DNA from: Pirellulaceae bacterium
Lineage (GTDB): Bacteria; Planctomycetota; Planctomycetia; Pirellulales; Pirellulaceae
NCBI GenBank assembly: GCA_023382975.1
Contig: JAHDXO010000049.1
Span: forward strand, 22,162-86,161
Direction: 5' to 3'
Length of the DNA: 64,000 bases
Within the stretch, counting starts at the first letter, position 1; every line of letters starts with the position of its first letter. Positions 35,064-43,686 of the stretch are shown one piece after another. The notes under the pieces were generated by a model. It searched no databases. It had not been told where the DNA came from and saw only the letters and a program-made list of their open reading frames with translations. Made by a program: the position numbers and the translations under genes.

Positions 35064-36047
35064 ATGACAGACGGTTGTTCGACTCGACGAGGTTTCACGC
35101 TCGTCGAACTGCTGGTCGTGATTGCAATTATCGGAATTTTGGTGGCACTCTTGCTGCCAGCCATTCAAGCGGCCCGCGAGGCGGCACGTCGCACCCAGTG
35201 CGTGAACAATATGAAGCAGATGGGGATCGCGCTTCACAACTACCACGACACTTACCGCAAATTTCCGTTGGGTTCGTACAATCTTCGCGAGGCATGGCCG
35301 TCGAGCGGTTCGAACTGGCGGGCGTTGATTCTGCCGTTCATGGAACAGTCCACGATCCATGAACAGTTGACATTCTCGGCGAATCCCGCGGTGCATTTCA
35401 TGGGGAGTAATGCGGCGGGCGCAGTTCCGCTGGCGGGCAATGAAGTATTGAAAGGACTGGTCCTGCCGGCCTATCGTTGTCCTTCGACGGTAATTCCCGA
35501 AATCGGCGGTCACAACAACACGGACGCGATGAATGTCTGCTATGTGGGAGTCCAAGGCGCGGCTCGCCCGATTCCGGGGTCGAATCCGGACGCTGGCACT
35601 CGCGACTGCAATCATGGTTGGTCGTGCAACAACGGACTGCTCGTCGCCAACCAAGCCTTCGGATTGCAGCAAGCGACCGATGGCACCGCCAACACGCTGC
35701 TGGTCGCCGAGCAGTCCGCGTTGGTGGGGATGTCGAACCTGACATCGAATTACTACGGGGCTTGGTATGGAAGCCGACATCCGCGGCCGCTGGACGATCC
35801 GAACTGCGGGGATCTGTGGCAGACGGGAACCAGTTGCATCCGCTTTGCGCCGAACTCGAAGATCGTCCAGACCGGGGCGACCGAGGCGATGTACCGCAAC
35901 AACACGCACTGGAATTCGCTGCATCCCGGCGGCATCAACGTATTGGTGGCCGACGGCGCCGTGCGTTTCATCACCGACGATATCGATTTCGTCAACCTCA
36001 AGCGACTGGCCTGCCGTTACGACGGCGAACCGGTGGCCCAATTCTAA
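35064..36047 (+). CDS. DUF1559 prepilin-like protein
   Basis: A 327-residue protein from ATG 35064, with GAGGGA upstream. It begins with a type IV prepilin methylation motif, RRGFTLVELLVVIAIIGIL, where the cleavage Gly/Phe pair and Glu5 are intact, followed by a hydrophobic helix and LLPAIQAAREAARRTQC. The rest is the DUF1559 (SBP_bac_10) globular region with conserved Cys and the terminal HPGGINVLVADGAVRFI block. Planctomycetes have tens of paralogues, thought to be pseudopilin-like secreted or surface structures. It is followed after 88 bases by a small lipoprotein gene, the usual arrangement. Confidence 0.95.
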   Translation: MTDGCSTRRGFTLVELLVVIAIIGILVALLLPAIQAAREAARRTQCVNNMKQMGIALHNYHDTYRKFPLGSYNLREAWPSSGSNWRALILPFMEQSTIHEQLTFSANPAVHFMGSNAAGAVPLAGNEVLKGLVLPAYRCPSTVIPEIGGHNNTDAMNVCYVGVQGAARPIPGSNPDAGTRDCNHGWSCNNGLLVANQAFGLQQATDGTANTLLVAEQSALVGMSNLTSNYYGAWYGSRHPRPLDDPNCGDLWQTGTSCIRFAPNSKIVQTGATEAMYRNNTHWNSLHPGGINVLVADGAVRFITDDIDFVNLKRLACRYDGEPVAQF

Positions 36048-36135
36048 TGAGGGCGGTCGAACCGCTTCCCACTTGCAATTCCTCCACCGAACGGAACCGA
36101 TTCCGTTCCACGCCGAACGACAGAAGGGACTTGGT

Positions 36136-36555
36136 ATGACTGATTCAGGTACGCCTTTATACCTCTCGCTTTCGCGAAGCGGTCTGCTTTTCATGTTGTT
36201 GCTGGTGCTCGCTGCTGGGTGCGGCAAGTCGAAGCCGGTCGGCACCGTGGAAGGCACCGTCACACTCAACGGGACGCCCTACTCCGAGGCCGCGGTGATC
36301 TTTCTGAGCCTGACGACGGGCCAGGGCGGCACGGCGGATATTCAGGCCGACGGCAAGTTCAAGATCATCGACCCGTTGCCGGTGGACACCTACCGAGTGT
36401 ACTTGGCCCCAAAGTTGGCCGCTCCGACGGGACAAGCCCAGCCGGTTCGCATCGATCAATCGGTCCCGGACAAGTACTGGAACGAAGCCGCTACCGATAT
36501 CTCGATCGACGTCGCCGAGGGCAAGAACACGGTCGAGGTCAAGCTGGAGAAGTAA
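36136..36555 (+). CDS. Small lipoprotein with carboxypeptidase-regulatory-like fold
   Basis: A 139-residue protein from ATG 36136. A lipoprotein signal (GLLFMLLLVLAAGCGKS, lipobox Cys near residue 29) precedes a beta-sandwich region: VGTVEGTVTLNGTPYSEAAVIF is the typical start of a carboxypeptidase-regulatory-like domain. Proteins of this kind regularly follow DUF1559 genes in planctomycetes, often annotated only as hypothetical, and are probably partners at the cell surface. The role is unknown. Confidence 0.75.
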   Translation: MTDSGTPLYLSLSRSGLLFMLLLVLAAGCGKSKPVGTVEGTVTLNGTPYSEAAVIFLSLTTGQGGTADIQADGKFKIIDPLPVDTYRVYLAPKLAAPTGQAQPVRIDQSVPDKYWNEAATDISIDVAEGKNTVEVKLEK

Positions 36556-36573
36556 CGCGATCCGAGGATGGGG

Positions 36574-36633
36574 AAGGGGCGTTTCCGCCCCTTGTTCCGC
36601 CGCAGTTGGTTTCGGCCCGTGCTTTGGCACGGG
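36574..36633. terminator. Tandem hairpins between convergent genes
   Basis: AAGGGGCG-TTTC-CGCCCCTT (36574-36593) and CCCGTGC-TTTG-GCACGGG (36616-36633) are both perfect stems located between the lipoprotein stop and the end of the convergent oxidoreductase gene. Neither has a long U-tract, but they may terminate in both directions. Confidence 0.55.
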
Positions 36634-36667
36634 TTATCGTTTGGTGGCTGGCCTGATCCGCGTCTGT

Positions 36668-37957
36668 TCAGATCGGGTACTGCCACGGCGCACGGTACTC
36701 GCGGCGCAGCAGCCGGTTGGCTTCGTCGTCGCCGACGACCTGTTCGTTCTCGCCGTCCCAGCGCAAGCTGCGACCCAGTTTCATCGACAACATGGCCAGC
36801 AGACTCATGCTGGTCGAGCGATGGCCGTGTTCGATGTCGCAGACGGGGCGTTCGCCAGACTTGATGCACTTCAGGAAATCGGCCCACAGTTCCGGGATGT
36901 TCTGCGAATCGGGCTGATGCAATTGGGGCGGGACGTTTTCCGGTTCCTTACCGCTGGCCGGATAGAACGTTGTGCCGTCGCGCCAGCCGATGTGCAGCGT
37001 GCCGCCAGCCCCGTAGAAATAGACGCCGACGGGGTGCTTTTCCGCATAGTTGGCCGCGTACCGGCGATGTTCCCAGACCGCCGTGAACGAATCGAACTCG
37101 AAGTGGGCCACCTGCGTATCCGGCGCGTCGGCGTTGTCCTGCCGGAACCACTTGGCGCCGGTCGACGACACGGTCTTCGGCCACTGCTCTTCGCTCCACC
37201 ACAGGATCTGGTCCATCCAGTGAATTCCCCAGTCGCCCAGGGTTCCGTTGGCGTAGTCCAGGAAGTGGCGGAAGCCCCGCGGATGAATGGCCGGATTGTA
37301 CGGGCACAACGGCGCCGGCCCGCACCATAGATCCCAGTCCAGTCCCTCGGGCGGTTCTTGATCGGGCGTCGGCGAACCCGGTCCGCCGCCGGAATGGACG
37401 AAGGCGCGGATCATGTTGACCCGGCCCAGTTTGCCGTCGCGCAGAAACTGCATGGCCCATTGATTATGAGGCGACACGCGGCGGTGCGTGCCGACTTGAA
37501 CGACGCGCTCGTTTGCCCGGGCCGCATTGACCATGGCGCGCCCTTCCAGCACCGTGTGGCCGACGGGTTTTTCGACGTACACATGTGCGCCCGCGTTGCA
37601 GGCCGCGATGGTTTGCAGCGGATGCCAGTGGTCCGGCGTGCCGACGATCACGATCTCCGGCTTCTGTTCCTCGAGCAGTTCGCGGTAATCCTTGTACTTC
37701 TTCGGCAGGCTGCCGGTCATCTGCTCGACTTCCGTGGCCGCTTTGTCCAGCGCCCCGCGGTCGACGTCGCACAGCGCGACCGCCTCGGACTCGCCGGCCG
37801 CCAGCGCGGTCCGCAGGATGTTCATGCCCCACCACCCGCTGCCGATCAACGCGGTGCGGTACTTCTTGCTCTTGTCCGCGCCGTGGATAGCCGGTGCGGC
37901 AAAGGCCACGCTGGCGGCGGCACTCGTCTTCAAAAAGCTACGACGGTTCACGCTCAT
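36668..37957 (-). CDS. Gfo/Idh/MocA-family oxidoreductase, Tat-exported
   Basis: A 429-residue protein with a Tat leader, NRRSFLKTSAAASVAFAAPAIHG. The Rossmann region is TALIGSGWWGMNILRTAL and ALCDVDRGALDKA, followed by VIVGTPDHWHPLQTIAACNAGAHVYVEKPVGHTVLEG. The C-terminal domain has the NGTLGDWGIHWMDQILWW and TQVAHFEFDSFTAVWEHR blocks common to the large planctomycete subfamily. ATG 37957 follows CGGAGA. It begins 28 bases after the end of the sulfatase gene on the same strand, so the two may act together on a sulfated sugar. The substrate is unknown. Confidence 0.9.
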   Translation of the reverse strand: MSVNRRSFLKTSAAASVAFAAPAIHGADKSKKYRTALIGSGWWGMNILRTALAAGESEAVALCDVDRGALDKAATEVEQMTGSLPKKYKDYRELLEEQKPEIVIVGTPDHWHPLQTIAACNAGAHVYVEKPVGHTVLEGRAMVNAARANERVVQVGTHRRVSPHNQWAMQFLRDGKLGRVNMIRAFVHSGGGPGSPTPDQEPPEGLDWDLWCGPAPLCPYNPAIHPRGFRHFLDYANGTLGDWGIHWMDQILWWSEEQWPKTVSSTGAKWFRQDNADAPDTQVAHFEFDSFTAVWEHRRYAANYAEKHPVGVYFYGAGGTLHIGWRDGTTFYPASGKEPENVPPQLHQPDSQNIPELWADFLKCIKSGERPVCDIEHGHRSTSMSLLAMLSMKLGRSLRWDGENEQVVGDDEANRLLRREYRAPWQYPI

Positions 37958-37985
37958 GATCGATCTCCGGAAAAAAGGGGGTCCG

Positions 37986-39506
37986 CTACTCGTAATCCCA
38001 TTTCATGATCCACGGGTCGTTGGTCGTCCGCTGAAACTGTTTCAGCTTCGCCTTCAGTCGCCCGAGCGTCTCGGCGTGCTGCGGGTCGTCGGCCAGATTC
38101 CGTCCCTCGTGCGGATCGTTCTGAACATCATACAACTCGAACGCGGGACGGTGGACATACCTCGCCACCGTCTTCTGGCCGTACGGCGCATCCGGCCCCA
38201 AGGCCCATTGGGCCTGCCAGGTCGGCGCGGCCCATAGATCCGACGCGAACGGGAACGGAAGTGGATGGGCGATGTTCCAGATCAGCTTCCACTGCCGCTC
38301 GCGCACGACTCGCATCGGGTAATACATCTGGATTTCGTGGAACGTGTGCGAGGCGTAGACAGTGTCCCAGCCTGCCGCGTCGGCTTGATCGAGAATCGGC
38401 AAGAACGAGCGGCCGTGCAGATCGCCCGCCTTCGTGTCGCCCGTGTTCTGCGGATCGGTGCGGATCTGGTTGGCCGGGATGCGGCCGAGAACTTCCTGCT
38501 TGACTCGCCTGCTCTCCGGATCGAGCGCTCCGGCGTAGTCTAGGATCGTCGGCGTCAAGTCCACCCAACTGACCATCGCCCGGTGGACGACGCCTCGGCC
38601 CAGGCCGTTGGGATGGCGGACCAGCAGGGGCGAGACCATGCCGCCCTCGTACAGCGTCGTCTTGGCGCCCGGCATCGCGATGCCGTGGTCGGAGATGTAG
38701 ATCACCAGCGTCTCGTCCCAGACGTCGGCATCCTTCAGCACCTGGACCAATCGCCCAACGCCTTGATCGATCCGCGAGATCGATTGGTAGTATTGCGCCA
38801 GCTCCGCGCGGCACGCCGGCGTGTCGGGCAGAAACCCGGGAACGATGACGTCGGCTGGATCGTAGACCACTTCGGTGATGCCGGGGTGACTCTTCCCCGG
38901 CGCGGGGTTGCCGAACCGGTCGGGGCGGTGCGGCAACTCGTTTGCGGTGCCGCCGCCGCGGTGCGGATCCGAAACGCAGAAATACAGGAAGAACGGTTGG
39001 TCCGATTTCTCGCTGATGAATTCGCGGCAATTCTCGGCCATGACTACTCCGTTGCGCTCCGGCCCGGGGATTTTGCGTTCGAATTGGTACACGGGCTCGG
39101 GAGCGACGTGGTACTTGCCGCAACGGGCCGTGCGGTAGCCGGCGTGGGTCAGATAGACAGGCAGCGAAGCCAGATTGTCGTACGAGCTGAACTTGTGGAA
39201 GTGATGTTGGTGGCCGTACTGTCCGTTGGCGTGATTGTGCAAGCCGGAGAGGATCACCGAGCGGCTGGCCGAACAACTGGCCGTTGTGCAAAACGCATGG
39301 ACGAACCGCGTTCCCTCGGCCGCCAAGGCATCCAGATTGGGCGTCTTGAGCACCGGATTCCCGTAGCAGCCCATGTCGGGCGAATGGTCGTCCGCGACGA
39401 CCAAGACCACGTTCTTTCCGGCCGCATTCGCTGGTGACGGCACACCCGACCAGCACACAACCACACCGAAAATCAGGGCCGCCACCGCTCGGAAACCGTC
39501 TCTCAT
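37986..39506 (-). CDS. Secreted type I sulfatase
   Basis: A 506-residue protein with a signal peptide (AVAALIFGVVVCWSGVPSPANA). It begins NVVLVVADDHSPDMGCYGN with the metal-binding Asp pair, and has the formylglycine signature C78-S-A-S-R, in which C78 is converted to formylglycine. VIYISDHGIAMPGAKTTLYEGG holds the second metal cluster. It hydrolyses sulfate esters on polysaccharides outside the cytoplasm. ATG 39506 follows AGGAG by 7 bases. It lies just upstream of the oxidoreductase gene above. Confidence 0.93.
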   Translation of the reverse strand: MRDGFRAVAALIFGVVVCWSGVPSPANAAGKNVVLVVADDHSPDMGCYGNPVLKTPNLDALAAEGTRFVHAFCTTASCSASRSVILSGLHNHANGQYGHQHHFHKFSSYDNLASLPVYLTHAGYRTARCGKYHVAPEPVYQFERKIPGPERNGVVMAENCREFISEKSDQPFFLYFCVSDPHRGGGTANELPHRPDRFGNPAPGKSHPGITEVVYDPADVIVPGFLPDTPACRAELAQYYQSISRIDQGVGRLVQVLKDADVWDETLVIYISDHGIAMPGAKTTLYEGGMVSPLLVRHPNGLGRGVVHRAMVSWVDLTPTILDYAGALDPESRRVKQEVLGRIPANQIRTDPQNTGDTKAGDLHGRSFLPILDQADAAGWDTVYASHTFHEIQMYYPMRVVRERQWKLIWNIAHPLPFPFASDLWAAPTWQAQWALGPDAPYGQKTVARYVHRPAFELYDVQNDPHEGRNLADDPQHAETLGRLKAKLKQFQRTTNDPWIMKWDYE

Positions 39507-39886
39507 CGCAAAACTCCTGGATCAAACGTCTCGTGATTTTGTGCCCGAACGATGCTCCGTGCCCCGGCTTTGCCATCCGTTCTATTTCGCAAGTTGCGAG
39601 TTAAACACGGCCAAGCGCGGAAGGCAACCCCTCGGTCGCGGAAGAAGACCGCGGGACACCGCAGCATGGGCGTTGCCGATCGCTTGCCGATTCAGGGCCA
39701 GGGAATCCTTGATCGGGCAATACCGCAGGCGTTCGATCTCCGGGTCGGTGGTTGGTCCTTCCGTTCCACCGTTCCAATCGAAGTTGTCAAATGACTCCTG
39801 ACACTTTTTTCTCGGCCGTTACCAAGCGCGAAACCTTCGTGGCAGGTGACGAAATAAGCGTAGATGGCGGACAGGGCAGGTTGCCT
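39507..39886. other. Intergenic stretch before the broken acetate kinase
   Basis: No supported gene in about 380 bases. It includes the promoter of the sulfatase gene and the region downstream of the acetate kinase remnant. I see no ordered structure. Confidence 0.45.
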
Positions 39887-41093
39887 TTATGCATTGGTCT
39901 GCGATGTTGTGACCGAGCGGATGACAGCCAGGGTAGGGGAGGCGATTATGGCCTATTCGTCGGTCGGAATCACCCACACCGATGGTGTATGTCCCTCGGG
40001 AGACATGCATCCGTTTCCACGCTGGTTGGCGTCGGGGTCGATGGAGACACCCAGCCACGCGAGGCCCTCGCAGATCCGCTGGCGGATCAACGGGGAATTC
40101 TCGCCAATGCCTGCAGTGAAGTCGAGCCCATCCAAGCCGCCCAACAGCGCAGTCAGCGAGCCAATTTCGCGGATCACGCGATACACGAAAAACTCGATCG
40201 CCTCGGCCGCCAGCGGGCAATCGCTCGCCAGCAACGCGCGCACGTCGTTGCTGACGCCCGAGATTCCCAGCAGCCCGGATTGCTTGTAGAGAAGGTCGTC
40301 GATGCGGTCGGCGTTCAAGCCGTCCCGAAGCAGGAAGAGGATCGCGCCGGGATCGAGAGTACCGCAACGCGTGCCCATCGGCAGCCCATCCAGGGCCGAG
40401 AAGCTCATGGTGGTATCCACGCTTCGGCCGTCTCGCATGGCGGACAGGCTGGCGCCGCTGCCCAGGTGGGCGACAACGATCCGGCAGCCACAAAGGTTGG
40501 GAGCAAGGCAGCGCAAACGGTCGGCTATATACTCGCAGGACAGCCCATGCCCCCAGCGGCGCGCGCCCCGGCGGAGTAGTTTATCGGGCAGGCCGAACCG
40601 TTCCATCACCCCGGGCGCTGCCGCGGTGAAATGCCGTATCGAAGCAGGCGACCTGCGGCAGCTCCGGCGATAACCGGATCACCGCTTTGATGGCCCCCGG
40701 TTTGTGAGGCTGATGCGGCGGCATCAGAGGAATGCGTTGTCTGAGTTTCGCCATGACGGCGACATCAATCAGCGTCGGTTCGTTGAACCAGAGCCCTCCG
40801 TGAACCACGCGGTGCCCCTCGGCGAATGGCTCGCACTCCCCGGCGAAACCCTCGTAAGCCCAACGCGCCAGGTGCGTGAACGCATCCGCATACCCGAAGC
40901 TCCGCGTCGGGTCGCCGAGTGACAGATCCGCCAGCGTTCGCCCTTGCTCGTCCCTCGCCCTGAATTGCGCCTTCGCTTCCAGCCCTTCAATCGACTCGTG
41001 TGCCACGACGCCGAGATCCTGATCCGACAGGCCGAAGATCGAGAACTTCAGCCTGGAGGAACCGGGGTTTAGCAGCAAAATGGCATCGATCAT
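39887..41093 (-). pseudogene. ackA: Acetate kinase, frameshifted and with a premature stop
   Basis: Two overlapping frames together make one acetate kinase: LLNPGSSRLKFSIF, EGHRVVHGG and VACFDTAFHR in the first, then IVVAHLGSGASLSAM, SVDTTMSFSALDGLPMGTRCGTLDPG and TAGIGENSPLIRQRI in the second. The frame changes at 40608-40625, inside a CCCC/GGG run, by one extra base. An in-frame TAG (39953-39955) also follows IPTDE where the family continues; reading through it gives AIIASPTLAVIRS and a stop at 39887. The invariant RYGFHGLS region reads RWGHGLS, missing Phe. The corrected length of about 401 residues is normal. The gene (acetyl phosphate to acetate plus ATP) is probably dead. Confidence 0.85.
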
Positions 41094-41476
41094 GACACTC
41101 GCTCCATCTTGATAGGCCACCGCGGTAACCCCCGGTTGGCTTAAAGAAAGTGACGTTCACTGCGACGGTAAAGCAGGGAGCGTGTCGAAGACGTCCGTTG
41201 CGGCGATTCGTCTCAAGACCCTAGCTCCGGCAACGACTTCGGGATCGGTCGGGACGGGGCGGGCGGAACACCGCGGCCGGAGTGTCAACGCTGGCGCGCC
41301 GGCGGGCGCGCTGCGCGGGCCGAGAGATGCCGAGCTTTTTCATCTTCTGCTTATCTCAGAAGCAATCGCAAGAGAGCACGCCGGGCTGAAGTTCTGTGTA
41401 CGGTACGTTGACGGTCCCCAAGAGACTTGCGATAATTCGACGATTGATTGAGAGGGACTGTGGATTGGAGAGTACG
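41094..41476. other. Spacer with a remnant of a Fis-type regulator
   Basis: About 380 bases without an intact gene. On the minus strand at 41312-41355 the frame reads DKQKMKKLGISRPAQ, which looks like the last helix of a Fis-family sigma54 regulator. Nothing else of that gene is left. Confidence 0.4.
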
Positions 41477-41707
41477 ATGGAGCCGACGGGTACACTTGGC
41501 GATCCATTTTACCGCGACGAGGTGCTTGCAGCTCGCGTCATGACGCCGGAGGAGAAACTCTTGGCCGGTCCCCAGCTCTTTGACTTCGCCTGCCGGATTG
41601 CCCTGGATGGAATCCGCAATCAGTTCCCGGATGTCGACGAACAGCGCATGCGTCAGATCCTGGCCGAGCGGGTGGAATTGGGCCGCCGCCTGGAGAACAC
41701 GAAGTGA
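41477..41707 (+). CDS. Small protein upstream of a nucleotidyltransferase
   Basis: A 76-residue protein from ATG 41477, with GGAG 6 bases upstream. It is mainly helical: TPEEKLLAGPQLFDFACRIALDGIRNQFPDVDEQRMRQILAERVELGRRLE. Its stop codon overlaps the GTG start of the next gene, so they are co-translated. By arrangement it could be the antitoxin-like partner of the nucleotidyltransferase, but I recognise no family and the function is inferred. Confidence 0.65.
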   Translation: MEPTGTLGDPFYRDEVLAARVMTPEEKLLAGPQLFDFACRIALDGIRNQFPDVDEQRMRQILAERVELGRRLENTK

Positions 41708-42300
41708 ACAGTGACGAAGCCACCGTCACCGTCATCGACGCCCTTCAGGCGCTCGACATTCCTTACATCCTGGTTGGGTCCCTGGCGAGCAATCTCTATG
41801 GAATTCCCCGGTCGACCAAGGACGCCGATTTCAGCGTGCAGGTGGGAGCCGGCGGTATTCGTGCCATCGTTGCACGTTTAGGTTCCCAGTTCCGCCTTGA
41901 CCCGCAGGTCTCGTTCGAGACGGTCACGGGAACGATGCGGTACGTCGTTAATGTCGCCGACAATCCGTACCGGATCGAGTTCTTTTGTATGAATGACGAT
42001 CCATTTGCTCGGGAGCGTTTTGCGCGGCGGCGGCGGTCGCCGTTTCTTGGCAGGCAGGCGTTCGTGCCCACGCCGGAGGATGTCGTCGTCATGAAGCTGC
42101 GGTGGGCGTTGTCGCTGAACAGGCCAAAGGACGTCGAAGATGCGCGTGGCGTCATTGCGGTCCAAGGCGAGCGACTCGACTGGAATCACATCCGCCGCTG
42201 GTGCGATGTCCACGGCACGCAGGAACTGCTCGACAAAGTGCGGACATCGATACTGCCATTCCACGGCAACGACCCGCTATTGCCAAGTGAAACGTCATAG
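41704..42300 (+). CDS. Nucleotidyltransferase-fold protein (AbiEii/MNT-like)
   Basis: A 198-residue protein with a GTG start overlapping the upstream stop. The motif ILVGSLASNLYGIPRSTKDADFSVQV contains the GS...D.D active-site signature of the DNA polymerase beta-like nucleotidyltransferase fold, followed by PTPEDVVVMKLRWALSLNRPKDVEDARGVI, as in AbiEii-type and DUF6036-type proteins. Such enzymes may be toxins that modify tRNA ends, or housekeeping transferases. With the small overlapping partner gene upstream, a type IV-like toxin-antitoxin or phage-defence role is plausible. The key Asp residues are present. Confidence 0.75.
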   Translation: MNSDEATVTVIDALQALDIPYILVGSLASNLYGIPRSTKDADFSVQVGAGGIRAIVARLGSQFRLDPQVSFETVTGTMRYVVNVADNPYRIEFFCMNDDPFARERFARRRRSPFLGRQAFVPTPEDVVVMKLRWALSLNRPKDVEDARGVIAVQGERLDWNHIRRWCDVHGTQELLDKVRTSILPFHGNDPLLPSETS

Positions 42301-42382
42301 CGGACATACAATTGCCACGTTTCTTAGAGTCACCGATATTGGTGGATGGAACCCTACAGTAATTTGTCTGGGAGGTTGCAGA

Positions 42383-43105
42383 ATGGCCAAGAACAAGTCC
42401 TCCAGACAGATAATCTCTTTTGGACAAGACAAGTTCGAAAACCAACAAAAAGAGCAGGTCTTCAAAGCGCTGTTCAGTCATCATCTACTCGTGGCTGGCT
42501 ACATCATCGCTACTCCGCAGCCCGACCTTGGTGACGATTTGTGGTTTGCGAAAAGAGAAGACGTAAATGTGCGTTGTGGACAAGCAAAATCGGGCCACAC
42601 ATGCACAATTAATTCCGCGGATATCAAGGCACCTCGTGAGTATTGCATCAAGCTTCAGCTACCCACACTTCGCAAGTCGTTACAAGGGAATAGCTACGTG
42701 TATATCGTTGGAATGGCCGACGAACGCCTCCGGGGTCTTGCTCGCGGGAGCGTCGATCGGAGCGGTTGCGACTGCTTCCTTCGCGTGGAAAAAAGCAGTG
42801 TTCTTGAGAATCCGCCACAACTTGAGTTCCTACGATCGAGAGAGACGACAAGCCACATCGTCTCAGAGTTCAGAGCCATCGCGGATGGTTTCCATTTCGG
42901 GTGTATACCGTGCTCTTTCTTTGAGACGCAAACAACGAAGTGGGGAGAATCCCCGACGGAAAAGAAAAGAGCCGAGAACTCGCTCTGGATTAAGGTGGAA
43001 GATTGCAGCAGCGATGACGCGGGAACCTGCTTCAGGTATACACTCTTCAAGAAGAATGCCACTCCCTATTTCGGACAGACGGATGAAGGCCTGACATTGT
43101 GGTAA
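42383..43105 (+). CDS. Orphan protein of lower GC, unknown function
   Basis: A 240-residue protein from ATG 42383, preceded by GGAGG. I do not recognise it. It is rich in Lys, Glu and Ser and in cysteines (CGQAKSGHTCTI, RSGCDCFLRVE, CIPCSFFET), and contains ANYWHERE no signal or membrane segment. Segments such as DLWFAKREDVNVRCGQAKSG hint at a restriction-like D...(E/Q)xK core, which is only suggestive. Base composition is clearly less GC-rich than the neighbours, pointing to recent horizontal acquisition. It lies directly downstream of the nucleotidyltransferase pair and may be a linked defence gene. Confidence 0.6.
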   Translation: MAKNKSSRQIISFGQDKFENQQKEQVFKALFSHHLLVAGYIIATPQPDLGDDLWFAKREDVNVRCGQAKSGHTCTINSADIKAPREYCIKLQLPTLRKSLQGNSYVYIVGMADERLRGLARGSVDRSGCDCFLRVEKSSVLENPPQLEFLRSRETTSHIVSEFRAIADGFHFGCIPCSFFETQTTKWGESPTEKKRAENSLWIKVEDCSSDDAGTCFRYTLFKKNATPYFGQTDEGLTLW

Positions 43106-43240
43106 CGGCTGGGAACCGTAAACCAGCGGTCGCTCAATTCACTTCGCACAGCGTGTGCCGCTCGGGGTTTTAATTTGACCCGCGTCGCCCTCGTCGGCCG
43201 CCTTCGCCACACGCGACTGCCTCGCCGTCTTGGGGGGGCG

Positions 43241-43568
43241 CTACGCAAGACGGAAGTTGCCGAGCTTCTTCATCTTCTTATAGAGCGTGGATCGCTTCAT
43301 TCCCAGGCGGGCGGTGGCTCCCTATCGCGAGCGGGCGTGGAATGGGTTCGGAGGTCTCCAGCACATGAATGCGCATGGTGTTGCTCGCCGCCTCGTGCAG
43401 GACCAGGGACAGAGCATCGAACGAAACCACCGGATGAAGCCGGTCGGCCAGCTCATGGAACAGCACGGATAGATCGCGGTGCGCGATGATGGCCTCCGAA
43501 ACGGCCAGCAGGGACCGGTACGCGTTGGGATCGGCAATCGCCGGTGCGTTGGGGGCATCGCTTTTCAT
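43241..43568 (-). pseudogene. Fis-family sigma54 regulator with internal deletion
   Basis: The N-terminal part (from ATG 43568, with AGGAA upstream) reads as the start of a GAF domain: NAYRSLLAVSEAIIAHRDLSVLFHELADRL and FDALSLVLHEAASN. After about 85 residues the GAF region breaks off, and in another frame the sequence resumes as ATARLGMKRSTLYKKMKKLG and ends NFRLA at 43241, the classic end of a Fis helix-turn-helix. The whole AAA+ sigma54 ATPase, some 250 residues or more, is missing. This is what is left of an FhlA-like activator after an internal deletion. Confidence 0.75.
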
Positions 43569-43686
43569 GTAGAGTTCCTGCCCAATCATCCGCGGTAAAG
43601 CACGTGCTCAATGCGGTACACCACTCGACCCGGGCGTTCCAAGTCACGGGCCTGATGTGCATTTTGCCGCCGCCGTCCTGTTCCGT

